This document shows, piece after piece, positions 54,674 to 62,836 of a stretch of DNA of 64,000 bases (the first letter of the stretch is position 1; each line of letters begins with the position of its first letter). The notes beneath the pieces are model-generated. The model was not told where the DNA came from, ran no database searches, and saw only the letters and a list, made by a program, of their open reading frames with translations. Source of the stretch: Algoriphagus sp. AGSA1 (GTDB lineage: Bacteria; Bacteroidota; Bacteroidia; Cytophagales; Cyclobacteriaceae); contig NZ_JAJUWR010000008.1 in NCBI RefSeq assembly GCF_021390545.1, forward strand, positions 62,001 to 126,000. Reading direction: 5' to 3'. A program made the translations under genes and the position numbers.

Positions 54674-56053
54674 ATGACCTGGCAATTAATCAAAGACGCC
54701 TTGCAGGGCAAGGAGCAGGATTTTACTAGTCTTACCCTGAAAACAGCCATTTTCATTCTTGCGATTCCCATGATTCTGGAGATGATGATGGAGTCTGCCT
54801 TTGCTGTGGTGGATATCTTCTTTGTGGCAAAATTGGGAGAGCATGCCATCGCCACTGTAGGGCTGACGGAATCAGTGATTGTGCTGGTATATGCCATGGG
54901 GTTTGGGATAAGCATGGCCGCTACGGCTTTGATATCAAGAAGATTTGGGGAAAAGGATTATAAAGAAGCAGGCGCGGCGGCTTTCCAGCTGCTAATAGTT
55001 GGGGGTGCAATATCGATTATCCTAGGGGTGCTGGGCTGGATTTTCGCGCCGGATATTTTGGGATTGATGGGAGCTGAGGCACAAGTGATCGAGACGGGCG
55101 TGAATTATACCAGGATCATTTTTGCCGGCAATACAGCGATTATGCTTCTGTTCTTGCTTAACGGTGCTTTCCGTGGGGCCGGACAGGCCCATCATGCGAT
55201 GCGGTCACTTTGGATCGCCAATGGCTTGAATATGATATTGGACCCGGTTATGATTTTTGGTATAGGAAGCTGGGATGGTTATGGTCTGGAAGGCGCGGCT
55301 ATTGCTACCACTTTTGGAAGAGGGGTAGGTGTCGTGTATCAATTATACCATCTGTTCAATGGTAAGCACAGGCTAAAGATCCTCAAAGAAAACATCATGA
55401 TTTCCTGGGAGATCATAAAAAAGATAATGGAGATCGCCGTTGGTGGAATGGGGCAGTTCTTGATTGATTCGGTGTCTTGGATAGCCCTAACCCGGATGAA
55501 TGCTGAGTTTGGATCAGCTTCCTTAGCCGGTTTTACCATTGCTTTTAGGATTTTGATTTTTACACTTTTGCCAGCATGGGGTTTGTCAGGTGCAGCGTCC
55601 ACATTGGTAGGACAAAACCTGGGAGCCAAGCAACCTGATCGCGCTGAAAAAGCCGTTTGGCTGACCACTAGATATACCGTGGTCTTCATGGCTTCTGTCA
55701 CCGGGATTTACCTTTTGTTTAACCAACAGCTTGCGGGGTTCTTCACGGATATTCCGGAAGTACAGCAAGTGGCAGCCCAAGGGCTTTGGGTAGTGGTGTT
55801 GGGTTATGTCTTCTTCGCTGTTGGGATGGTATTGACGCAGGCATTTAACGGGGCTGGGGACACCAAAACCCCCGCCTGGATCAATATCGGGGTTCTGTGG
55901 TTTATTGAAATCCCACTGGCGTATGTGCTTGCTTTCCCGTTTGGACTGGCGCATCTGGGGATATTTATCTCCATCGCATTTAGCCATAGTTTCCACTCTT
56001 TGGTTGCTCTTTTCTTCTTTAAAAGGGGTAATTGGAAGTTGATGGAGGTGTAA
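54674..56053 (+). CDS. MATE-family efflux transporter (second of two)
   Basis: A 459-residue 12-helix inner-membrane transporter. It has MILEMMMESAFAVVDIFFVA and LSGAASTLVGQNLGAKQPDR. It differs clearly from the upstream MATE protein, so this is a tandem of two distinct subfamilies, not a recent duplication. Start at 54674 (MTWQLIKDALQGK); an upstream in-frame Met at 54626 would add a hydrophobic segment with no homologue character. Confidence 0.9.
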   Translation: MTWQLIKDALQGKEQDFTSLTLKTAIFILAIPMILEMMMESAFAVVDIFFVAKLGEHAIATVGLTESVIVLVYAMGFGISMAATALISRRFGEKDYKEAGAAAFQLLIVGGAISIILGVLGWIFAPDILGLMGAEAQVIETGVNYTRIIFAGNTAIMLLFLLNGAFRGAGQAHHAMRSLWIANGLNMILDPVMIFGIGSWDGYGLEGAAIATTFGRGVGVVYQLYHLFNGKHRLKILKENIMISWEIIKKIMEIAVGGMGQFLIDSVSWIALTRMNAEFGSASLAGFTIAFRILIFTLLPAWGLSGAASTLVGQNLGAKQPDRAEKAVWLTTRYTVVFMASVTGIYLLFNQQLAGFFTDIPEVQQVAAQGLWVVVLGYVFFAVGMVLTQAFNGAGDTKTPAWINIGVLWFIEIPLAYVLAFPFGLAHLGIFISIAFSHSFHSLVALFFFKRGNWKLMEV

Positions 56054-56159
56054 TTGCTTGTCCTCACGTTACGATTTTCATAAATTGGATGTATAGCCAT
56101 GCTTGGCAATGAAAATGAATAATACTAAAATTTGATTTATAACCATAACCCCAAACACG

Positions 56160-56597
56160 ATGACTACAATTAACACTTACTTGACTTTTGAAGGAAATTG
56201 CGAGAATGCCTTCAATTTCTATCGTACTGTTTTTGGAGGAGAATTTGCCCATGTAGGGAGATTTTCTGATATGCCGGAAGATCCAAATTATCCAATCTCT
56301 GACGAAGCCAGAAATCAAATCATGCATATCAGTTTGCCGATCAGCAAGGAATGCGTGCTGATGGGAAGTGACACCGGTGGACATGGTGGGCCGTTGACTG
56401 TTGGGAATAATTTCTCACTTTCAATAAATACGGATTCCAAGGAAAAAGCGGATACCTTTTTCTCTCAACTTTCCGCAGAAGGGAAAGTGACGATGCCCAT
56501 GGACAATACATTTTGGGGGGATTATTTTGGGATGCTTACAGATAAATTTGGAATAAATTGGATGATCAGTTTTAATGAGGCTGCCCAACAAGGGTAA
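56160..56597 (+). CDS. VOC/PhnB-like glyoxalase-fold protein
   Basis: A 145-residue protein of the vicinal-oxygen-chelate superfamily, PhnB-like. Opening TINTYLTFEGNCENAFNFYR and closing FWGDYFGMLTDKFGINWMIS fit this family. It is normally a homodimer; function is not known (no strong indication of antibiotic resistance). A terminator follows at 56622. Confidence 0.87.
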   Translation: MTTINTYLTFEGNCENAFNFYRTVFGGEFAHVGRFSDMPEDPNYPISDEARNQIMHISLPISKECVLMGSDTGGHGGPLTVGNNFSLSINTDSKEKADTFFSQLSAEGKVTMPMDNTFWGDYFGMLTDKFGINWMISFNEAAQQG

Positions 56598-56621
56598 ACT
56601 GGCATTAGGTTTTGTTTTGTA

Positions 56622-56651
56622 TAGCCGGGGAGTTTGATTCCCAGCTATTTT
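56622..56651 (+). terminator. Probable terminator after the VOC gene
   Basis: tagc-ggga pairs with tccc-gcta (stem 56622-56647, small bulges, 7-base loop) and is followed by a T run. It lies about 25 bases past the stop. Confidence 0.6.
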
Positions 56652-56743
56652 AGGGCCTGCTTAAAAACGCCAGCAATAGATTAAAAGCTTTCATTTGGAA
56701 TGATTAGCTTGTTTTTCATGCGAGCGGTTTTTCAGCAAGCCCT
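56652..56743. mobile_element. MITE-like element with imperfect terminal inverted repeats
   Basis: agggcctgcttaaaaacgc (56652-56670) is an imperfect inverted match of gcggtttttcagcaagccct (56724-56743), about 17 of 19-20 positions. The element is about 92 bases long and shows no ORF. TA lies at both outer boundaries. It resembles a small non-autonomous transposon; no matching transposase is in the window. Confidence 0.5.
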
Positions 56744-57277
56744 ATTTAGTGGAAGATTGGACGATTGCATACGTCCTTGGTATTAGGTACATCAAGCCCT
56801 GCTTTCCGATTAGTGTTTTATGATTCTAGAAGCCTGGGCATTCCTGTAAGTTTAAGGTTAGTGCAGTCCTTAGCTTTTTTGGCCTTTTTTCTGACAGAGG
56901 ACTGTGTCAGATCGTAAGTTCTAGACCTTATTTCTTTGTAAGGTATTTTTCAGGCATTTTAGCCATGAGCCAGCGTGGATGGGCTCTTTGGGAAAAGGCC
57001 GCCAAAATCCTGTATAAAACAGACATCTGAGCACAGACATGTTTTATCCGATTTAAAAAGCCTGGCATTCGGCTAATTAGTAGGAACCTTGGCTGCCTTT
57101 AAATGAAAATTCCATATCAAAAAGTCATTTTTGTTTTAGTATTTGTAAGGAAACAGGAGGTTTATTCAATAAATATCTTATGTCAATCGAGTTGACCATG
57201 TTATTCTAAAATTAATTTTACTTAGTTTTAGACACATGAAGTTCTATGTCAGCAGTTAAAATATTAAACAAAACGCT

Positions 57278-57862
57278 ATGAATTACTCTTTACTAAGAGA
57301 TGAAGAGTTAGTTGATCGTTTAGTAAATGAAGAAGATGAGGATGCCTTTCAGGAAATATACAACCGCTATTGGAAACTAATATTTTTACAGGCGTACAGA
57401 AAGATTGGAAGCAAGGAAAAAGCGGAGGGGCTTACCCAAGATCTATTCATGAGCTTATGGGATCGAAGAAATATGGTAGGCATCCAGCATCTTTCAGGCT
57501 GGCTGAACCAGTCCATACGTTATGCCATCATTAATTTTTACAAATCCCAGGTTGTAAAGGAAAAGTACAGGCAATTTGCCAAAAACCATACTAATTCTTC
57601 AGAGAGCAGTAGCGATCATTTGGCCAGACTGAATGAATTGTCGGAAAGTATAAGACTTGCCATGGATTCTCTTCCGGAAAAGACGAGGATGGTCTTTAAA
57701 ATGAGTAGGGAGGAAAACAAACCGGTAAAGGAAATAGCTGACCTGTTGGACCTTTCCGAAAAAGCGGTAGAATACCATATCAGTCAAAGCCTTAAGAAGA
57801 TGAGGATTTATCTAAAAGAATACCTGATGGTGATTCTCTTTTGGATCTTCAAAACTTGGTAG
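57278..57862 (+). CDS. ECF-type sigma-70 factor (FecI-like)
   Basis: A 194-residue extracytoplasmic-function sigma factor. Region 2 (about 18-65) has DAFQEIYNRYWKLIFLQAYR and AEGLTQDLFMSLWDRR; region 4 (about 125-180) has LPEKTRMVFKMSREENKPVK and the helix-turn-helix EIADLLDLSEKAVEYHISQS. It is followed by FecR and SusC/SusD, the usual Bacteroidota regulatory order, so it probably drives the susC operon when FecR releases it. No TAnnTTTG box for itself was placed. Confidence 0.9.
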   Translation: MNYSLLRDEELVDRLVNEEDEDAFQEIYNRYWKLIFLQAYRKIGSKEKAEGLTQDLFMSLWDRRNMVGIQHLSGWLNQSIRYAIINFYKSQVVKEKYRQFAKNHTNSSESSSDHLARLNELSESIRLAMDSLPEKTRMVFKMSREENKPVKEIADLLDLSEKAVEYHISQSLKKMRIYLKEYLMVILFWIFKTW

Positions 57863-58000
57863 TCGATCACCTGTTTTCCATCCAATCAAATTCCTGTATT
57901 AGCCCAAGAGGAATAAATTCAAAAAAAAATCACAAAAATATCATGTCGTGTTTAGGGATAGGCTAAGTCTGATTGACTATACACATGAACTGAGCAAACT

Positions 58001-59050
58001 ATGAGCAGAGATTACCTTCAGAATTTACTGGAACGCTACCAATTGGGCAACTGTACCGATGAAGAACGGGCAATCGTGGAAGAGTGGTACGATTCCCTGG
58101 GCAAAAAGTACAATTTACCGGAAATAAGTTCAGAGGAATTGGAATCAATTGGGGAAATGATGTGGGCTCGTGTCATTGGTGAATCTGCGTCTTCATCAAA
58201 AAAGCAAATTGAGCCAATCAACCAAGTTCGTGCTGTTAGACTGTGGCCGAAATTTGTGGCTGCCGCGGGAGTGGTCGGTATTGTTATATGTGCGGCATTG
58301 TTGTTCAATGTTGTCTATAAACAATCCGATGTCACACAGCAAGAACGGATAGCGGCGATTGCCGAGCCTATTACGAAGGAAAACAGAACCGACTCACTTA
58401 TGATTGTGGAGATGGAAGATGGAAGTAGGATAACCCTTCATACAGGAGCCAAAATAATTTATCCTAAAGCGTTTGAAAAGGATAAAAGAGAGATCTTTTT
58501 GTCGGGAGAGGCATTTTTTGAGGTGAGCAAAAATACCGACAGTCCATTTTTCGTGTTTTCCAATAGTTTGATTACCAAAGTAATTGGGACTAGCTTCTAT
58601 GTAAGGTCAGGGGAATCTCCAGAAAGTGAAGTGGAAGTGGTCACGGGAAAAGTGCTGGTCACCGCAAATAATCAAGGCGTGTCTGCAAGTGATGCCAATA
58701 AGGAGGTTTACATCACACCAAATCAAAAAGTAATCTTCAATGAGGAGTCAAAAGAATTAATCCCTGCAATAGTTGATAATCCAAAACCACTCAAGAGCGC
58801 ACAAGCCCTTGTCGAGTTTGGGTTTAATTATAAAAATGTACAGTTACAGCAGGTTTTGAATGATATTGAAGTAACCTACGGGATAAATATAATTCCCGAC
58901 GATTCAAGAATATACAATTGCACCTTTACAGGCGATTTAAATGATGAAAACATGTATTCCAAACTTGATTTGATCTGTCAATCCACCGGAATGTCATATG
59001 AAGTAAACAACCTCAGCATCATCATCAAAGGGAATGCATGCAGCCTCTAA
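58001..59050 (+). CDS. FecR-family anti-sigma factor
   Basis: A 349-residue inner-membrane protein. A cytoplasmic N-terminal region (about 1-82) should bind the sigma factor; one membrane helix lies at about 86-106 (KFVAAAGVVGIVICAALLFN). The FecR domain (about 130-230) has MEDGSRITLHTGAKIIYPKA and FLSGEAFFEVSKNTDSPFFV, and the C-terminal DUF4974-like domain (about 270-349) has VQLQQVLNDIEVTYGINIIP. It receives the signal from the STN domain of the downstream SusC. Confidence 0.9.
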   Translation: MSRDYLQNLLERYQLGNCTDEERAIVEEWYDSLGKKYNLPEISSEELESIGEMMWARVIGESASSSKKQIEPINQVRAVRLWPKFVAAAGVVGIVICAALLFNVVYKQSDVTQQERIAAIAEPITKENRTDSLMIVEMEDGSRITLHTGAKIIYPKAFEKDKREIFLSGEAFFEVSKNTDSPFFVFSNSLITKVIGTSFYVRSGESPESEVEVVTGKVLVTANNQGVSASDANKEVYITPNQKVIFNEESKELIPAIVDNPKPLKSAQALVEFGFNYKNVQLQQVLNDIEVTYGINIIPDDSRIYNCTFTGDLNDENMYSKLDLICQSTGMSYEVNNLSIIIKGNACSL

Positions 59051-59173
59051 CCTAATAAATCTATTATTCTCATGAAACAGCAGACTATGTAAACACCGCT
59101 ACTATCCCCCTAAAACTTAACAGATATACCTGATTCTTTTCCCTCATAGGATCAGCTGAGCGTAGATAAAAAA

Positions 59174-59218
59174 CTGGCAATGCCCTAACATTGCCAGTCA
59201 ACTACTACCTGATGGTAG
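59174..59218 (+). promoter_or_regulatory. Two hairpins in the fecR-susC spacer
   Basis: ctggcaatg / cattgccag (59174-59197) is a perfect 9-base stem with a 6-base loop. A second small stem, ctacc / ggtag, follows at 59205-59218. There is no T run, so this is not a classical terminator. It lies about 50-90 bases before susC and could be a leader or attenuation element. Confidence 0.5.
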
Positions 59219-59263
59219 GATATTGCCCAAGTTAATTTTAGAACAACGACATTACAAATATAT

Positions 59264-62200
59264 ATGAAAAAAAAGCAGCATTTTGCTTTAAAGGATATTT
59301 ATTATAAGATATCCATGCTCTTGATTATTGCCATTACATTCTCCATAGAAGTGGCAGATGGACGAGTATTAGATAAAAGAATTTCTATTTCATTGCATAA
59401 AGTTGAGTTGGTTGACTTTTTGGAAAGCCTTCAGTCTATGGCAGATGTTAGGTTTGTCTATAGTCCATCGGTCATTCCTGTCAATGAAAAGATCTCTCCG
59501 AAATTCAATAGGCAAAAGCTGAGTGAGGTACTCAGCGTGACCTTGTCTGATTTTGGAGTCGATTACAAAGAAATGAGCGGACAACTTGTTCTTTTTAAAC
59601 ATAATCCGGAAGAAAAGAAAGATGGGGAAAAACCCTACATTATCCCGCTCAGCTCACCCCAATCTAAAATCCTTTCCGGGAAAATTACCGATGTGAGAGG
59701 AGAGGGAATTGTAGGGGCCACTATCATGCTGAAAGGCACCAGCATTGGAACAACCACAGATATTGATGGATCTTTCAAGTTTTATATTCCCGACGATCAT
59801 GAGGAGGGTTTTCTGGTGGTTTCTTTTATAGGTTACAAACCCCAGGAAGTGAAAATCGGAGATCAAAGTATTTTTCAGATTACACTGGAAGAGGAGATTG
59901 GCCAGTTGAGTGAAGTTGTGGTCAATGGTTACTCTGAGATCAGGAAGGAATCGTTTACAGGAACCACAGTCACCATTTCAGGAGAGGATTTGAAGCAGGC
60001 TAATCCCACCAATATCCTTGCCGCCATTCAATTGTTTGATCCTTCTTTTAGGGTGTCGGAAAACACTTCTTTAGGATCCAATCCCAATGCTTTACCGGAA
60101 ATCACCGTCAGAGGCTCCACAGGTTTACCCAGCAATACTTCTGAATCTACCGATGATTTCAATTTGAGCAAAGCTTCATTGCTCAATAATCCAAACCTCC
60201 CCACTTTCATTTTGGATGGTTTTCAGGTGAGTATTCAAACTGTTTTTGATCTTAACTATAACCGCATTGCATCTATCACTTTGCTGAAAGATGCGGCTGC
60301 TGCGGCTATTTATGGTTCCCGTGCTGCAAATGGAGTAGTAGTCATTACGACCAACCCTCCTGAGGAAGGGAAAATTCATGTGACCTATACCGCCGATGTA
60401 AATATCAGCGGACCAGACCTTTCCGTGTACCAGTTGCTAAATGCTGAAGAAAAGCTGGAATATGAGCGATTGGCAGGACTATATAGTACCAGTACCAATA
60501 CTAATGGTAACAGCCAGAATGAATTGGATTTGCTCTACTATCAAAAGAAGAAGAATGTGGTCAGTGGGGTGGACTCCTACTGGTTGTCCGAGCCTGTAGA
60601 GACCTCAATAGGGAGTGCCCACTCCATTTATGCAGAGGGAGGTTCCAACACGATGCTTTATGGAGTGACAGGAAGATATCAAAAAATGAAAGGTGTCATG
60701 AAAGGGTCTGAACGAAACCGGTATGGAGGGGATTTAAGGCTTACTTACCACTTGAAAGATAAAATCACCTTTAACAATCAGCTGTCGATCACGATAACAA
60801 AAAGCCAGGAGTCTCCTTATGGAAGTTTTTCGGATTATGCGAGAATGAATCCCTACTACCCCAAAAAGGACGACAATGGCAATGTTCTTCAAGCAGTGGA
60901 CAGCTGGCAGCGCCGAGAGGCCAGTGGCACACAGGTGCAGGATGTAGTGCTGAATCCTGCATACAATGCTACCCTGAGCAATTCTGACGTTGAGAATTAC
61001 ACTCAGATCATCAATTCGTTTTCCACTATATACCGAATTACACCGAGTCTGCGCATGCAAGCACAAATAAGTTTAAATCGGATATTATCGGACAGGGATA
61101 GATACCAATCACCATTTAGTAATGAATTCTATAACTATACCGGTGATGCCTTGAAAAATAGGGGAAGGTATGATTATGCGGGGGCAAATGAGACTTCTAT
61201 AGATGGGAATTTTGTGGCCTCGTATAATAAGGCTATTGGAGACCATTTTTTCAATGCCTCTCTAGGGGGGAACTGGAGAACCTACAGTTCTGAATTCAAG
61301 AGCTTTACGGCTACCGGGTTTATAAGCGACAGATTCACAAATATTTCTTTTGCCAATCGCTATGAGGAAAATGCTTCTCCTAATGGAGATAGGTCTGTAG
61401 AGCGATTGCTGGGATTATTTGCCAATATTAATTACTCTATAAAAGATAAGTATCTCTTTGACCTGGCCACCCGGATTGACGGTTCGTCAAAGTTTGGAAC
61501 CGAAAATAAATATGCTCCCTTTTGGGCTGCCGGTATTGGTTGGAACATGCATAATGAGGATTTCTTGTCTAATAGGTCTTTTATCAATAGACTAACGATA
61601 AGGGCCACAACCGGCGTTACCGGTGAGGTTTCTTTCCCATCGTACATGTCCAAAACCACTTATGAATACAGAAATGATTGGTATTCGACAGGAGTGGGTG
61701 CCGTGAGTCTGGGTTATGGCAATGAGTCGTTGAAATGGCAGAGAACACGAAACTATGACTTGGGTGTAGAGCTTTCGCTTTTCAATAATAGAATCTACCT
61801 GTTGCCGAGGTACTATTATAGAAGTACCGAGGATGTTCTGGCAGATATCATCGTTCCGACATCTGTGGGTTTTGGTTCATACAAGGCCAATCTTGGCGTA
61901 ATGGAGAACAAAGGTTTTGAGTTAATGCTTAGAACCAATGTGATACACGGATCGGGAGGCTGGTTTGTAGGGCTCTTTGCCAATATTGCCCATAACAAGA
62001 ACACCATCAAGAAAATCTCTGAATCGCTCAAGAAGTACAATGATGAAGTCGATGAAGACCAGGGAGGAGCGCCATTGTTGAGGTTTAGAGAAGGAGAGTC
62101 GTTGAATACCATATATGCGGTTCCTTCTTTGGGTATCGACCCTGAAAACGGAAGAGAGCTGTATGTGAAGCGGGATGGGACAATCACTTATGAGTACGAT

Positions 62201-62683
62201 GCCAAAGACAATGTACCGGTAGGCGATAGTTCACCTATAATCGACGGCTCTTTCGGTACCAATATCTCATATAAGAATTTCTATCTATCGGTTAATTTTT
62301 ACACCAAACTCGGAGGGGATCTCTATAATCAGACATTGGTGGATCGAGTGGAAAACGCCGATCCGAGATACAACGCAGATAAGCGAGTGCTGTCGGAAAG
62401 GTGGCAAGAGTCGGGAGATGTGGCATTCTTCAAGGATATAGCGATCAGGGAAAACACGAATGCCTCCTCACGGTTTTTGCAGACGGACAACGCCGTAGAG
62501 TTGCGTTCGGTAAATCTGAGCTACGAAAGTTATGGTAAACTGGCTAAAGACCTGAAAATGCAGAGCCTGAAATTCACGGTAACCATGAATGATATCTGGA
62601 GATGGGCACCTGTGAAGTTGGAACGTGGTATCCAATACCCGTTTGCAAGAACAGTTACATTCTCAGTTCAGGCCAGGTTCTGA
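59264..62683 (+). CDS. SusC/RagA-type TonB-linked outer-membrane protein with STN domain
   Basis: A 1139-residue nutrient importer. Order: signal peptide (about 1-33); STN domain (about 45-105, FVYSPSVIPVNEKISPKF and DYKEMSGQLVLFK); CarboxypepD_reg-like domain (about 134-200, SGKITDVRGEGIVGATIMLK); SusC-type plug (about 215-370, with VVVNGYSEIRKESFTG and the closing LLKDAAAAAIYGSRAANGVV); then the barrel, ending VTFSVQARF. The STN domain lets it signal to the adjacent FecR. It works with the SusD-like lipoprotein downstream. The substrate is not evident. Confidence 0.92.
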   Translation: MKKKQHFALKDIYYKISMLLIIAITFSIEVADGRVLDKRISISLHKVELVDFLESLQSMADVRFVYSPSVIPVNEKISPKFNRQKLSEVLSVTLSDFGVDYKEMSGQLVLFKHNPEEKKDGEKPYIIPLSSPQSKILSGKITDVRGEGIVGATIMLKGTSIGTTTDIDGSFKFYIPDDHEEGFLVVSFIGYKPQEVKIGDQSIFQITLEEEIGQLSEVVVNGYSEIRKESFTGTTVTISGEDLKQANPTNILAAIQLFDPSFRVSENTSLGSNPNALPEITVRGSTGLPSNTSESTDDFNLSKASLLNNPNLPTFILDGFQVSIQTVFDLNYNRIASITLLKDAAAAAIYGSRAANGVVVITTNPPEEGKIHVTYTADVNISGPDLSVYQLLNAEEKLEYERLAGLYSTSTNTNGNSQNELDLLYYQKKKNVVSGVDSYWLSEPVETSIGSAHSIYAEGGSNTMLYGVTGRYQKMKGVMKGSERNRYGGDLRLTYHLKDKITFNNQLSITITKSQESPYGSFSDYARMNPYYPKKDDNGNVLQAVDSWQRREASGTQVQDVVLNPAYNATLSNSDVENYTQIINSFSTIYRITPSLRMQAQISLNRILSDRDRYQSPFSNEFYNYTGDALKNRGRYDYAGANETSIDGNFVASYNKAIGDHFFNASLGGNWRTYSSEFKSFTATGFISDRFTNISFANRYEENASPNGDRSVERLLGLFANINYSIKDKYLFDLATRIDGSSKFGTENKYAPFWAAGIGWNMHNEDFLSNRSFINRLTIRATTGVTGEVSFPSYMSKTTYEYRNDWYSTGVGAVSLGYGNESLKWQRTRNYDLGVELSLFNNRIYLLPRYYYRSTEDVLADIIVPTSVGFGSYKANLGVMENKGFELMLRTNVIHGSGGWFVGLFANIAHNKNTIKKISESLKKYNDEVDEDQGGAPLLRFREGESLNTIYAVPSLGIDPENGRELYVKRDGTITYEYDAKDNVPVGDSSPIIDGSFGTNISYKNFYLSVNFYTKLGGDLYNQTLVDRVENADPRYNADKRVLSERWQESGDVAFFKDIAIRENTNASSRFLQTDNAVELRSVNLSYESYGKLAKDLKMQSLKFTVTMNDIWRWAPVKLERGIQYPFARTVTFSVQARF

Positions 62684-62740
62684 TCAGCACCCGGATCAAT
62701 CGAAATAGACAGAAGAATTTATACTATCAAAAACATTGAA

Positions 62741-62806
62741 ATGAAATCGACACGATTAAAATCATCATTAAAACACATAGTGCAATGATTATTTTAATCG
62801 TCAAAG
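62741..62806 (-). repeat. Dispersed hairpin element, copy 2 (susC-susD spacer)
   Basis: acgattaaaatcatcatt (62752-62769) pairs with aatgattattttaatcgt (62784-62801), 17 of 18 positions, around a 14-base loop. Bases 62741-62774 are the exact reverse complement of 19711-19744. It fills most of the susC-susD spacer and would form a stable mRNA hairpin. Confidence 0.8.
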
Positions 62807-62836
62807 ATTCCATCTGACCAATTAAAAACAAAAAAT

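Larger units (their letters stand above)
56598..57277. other. Long intergenic region with terminator, MITE-like element and inverted repeats
   Basis: 680 bases, the longest gap in the window, upstream of the ECF sigma gene. Contents: terminator 56622-56651, MITE-like element 56652-56743, hairpin ctgaca/tgtcag (56892-56911), and inverted repeat ataaaaca/tgttttat (57014-57047). No protein-coding gene is convincing. A small RNA is possible but unproven. Confidence 0.5.

Noticed and set aside
53048..56053. Two MATE genes as a recent tandem duplication
   Set aside because: The proteins differ throughout; they look like two old subfamilies placed side by side.
56598..57277. A small RNA such as 6S or tmRNA in the long gap
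   Set aside because: Hairpins are present but no recognisable RNA family features or tRNA-like ends were found.
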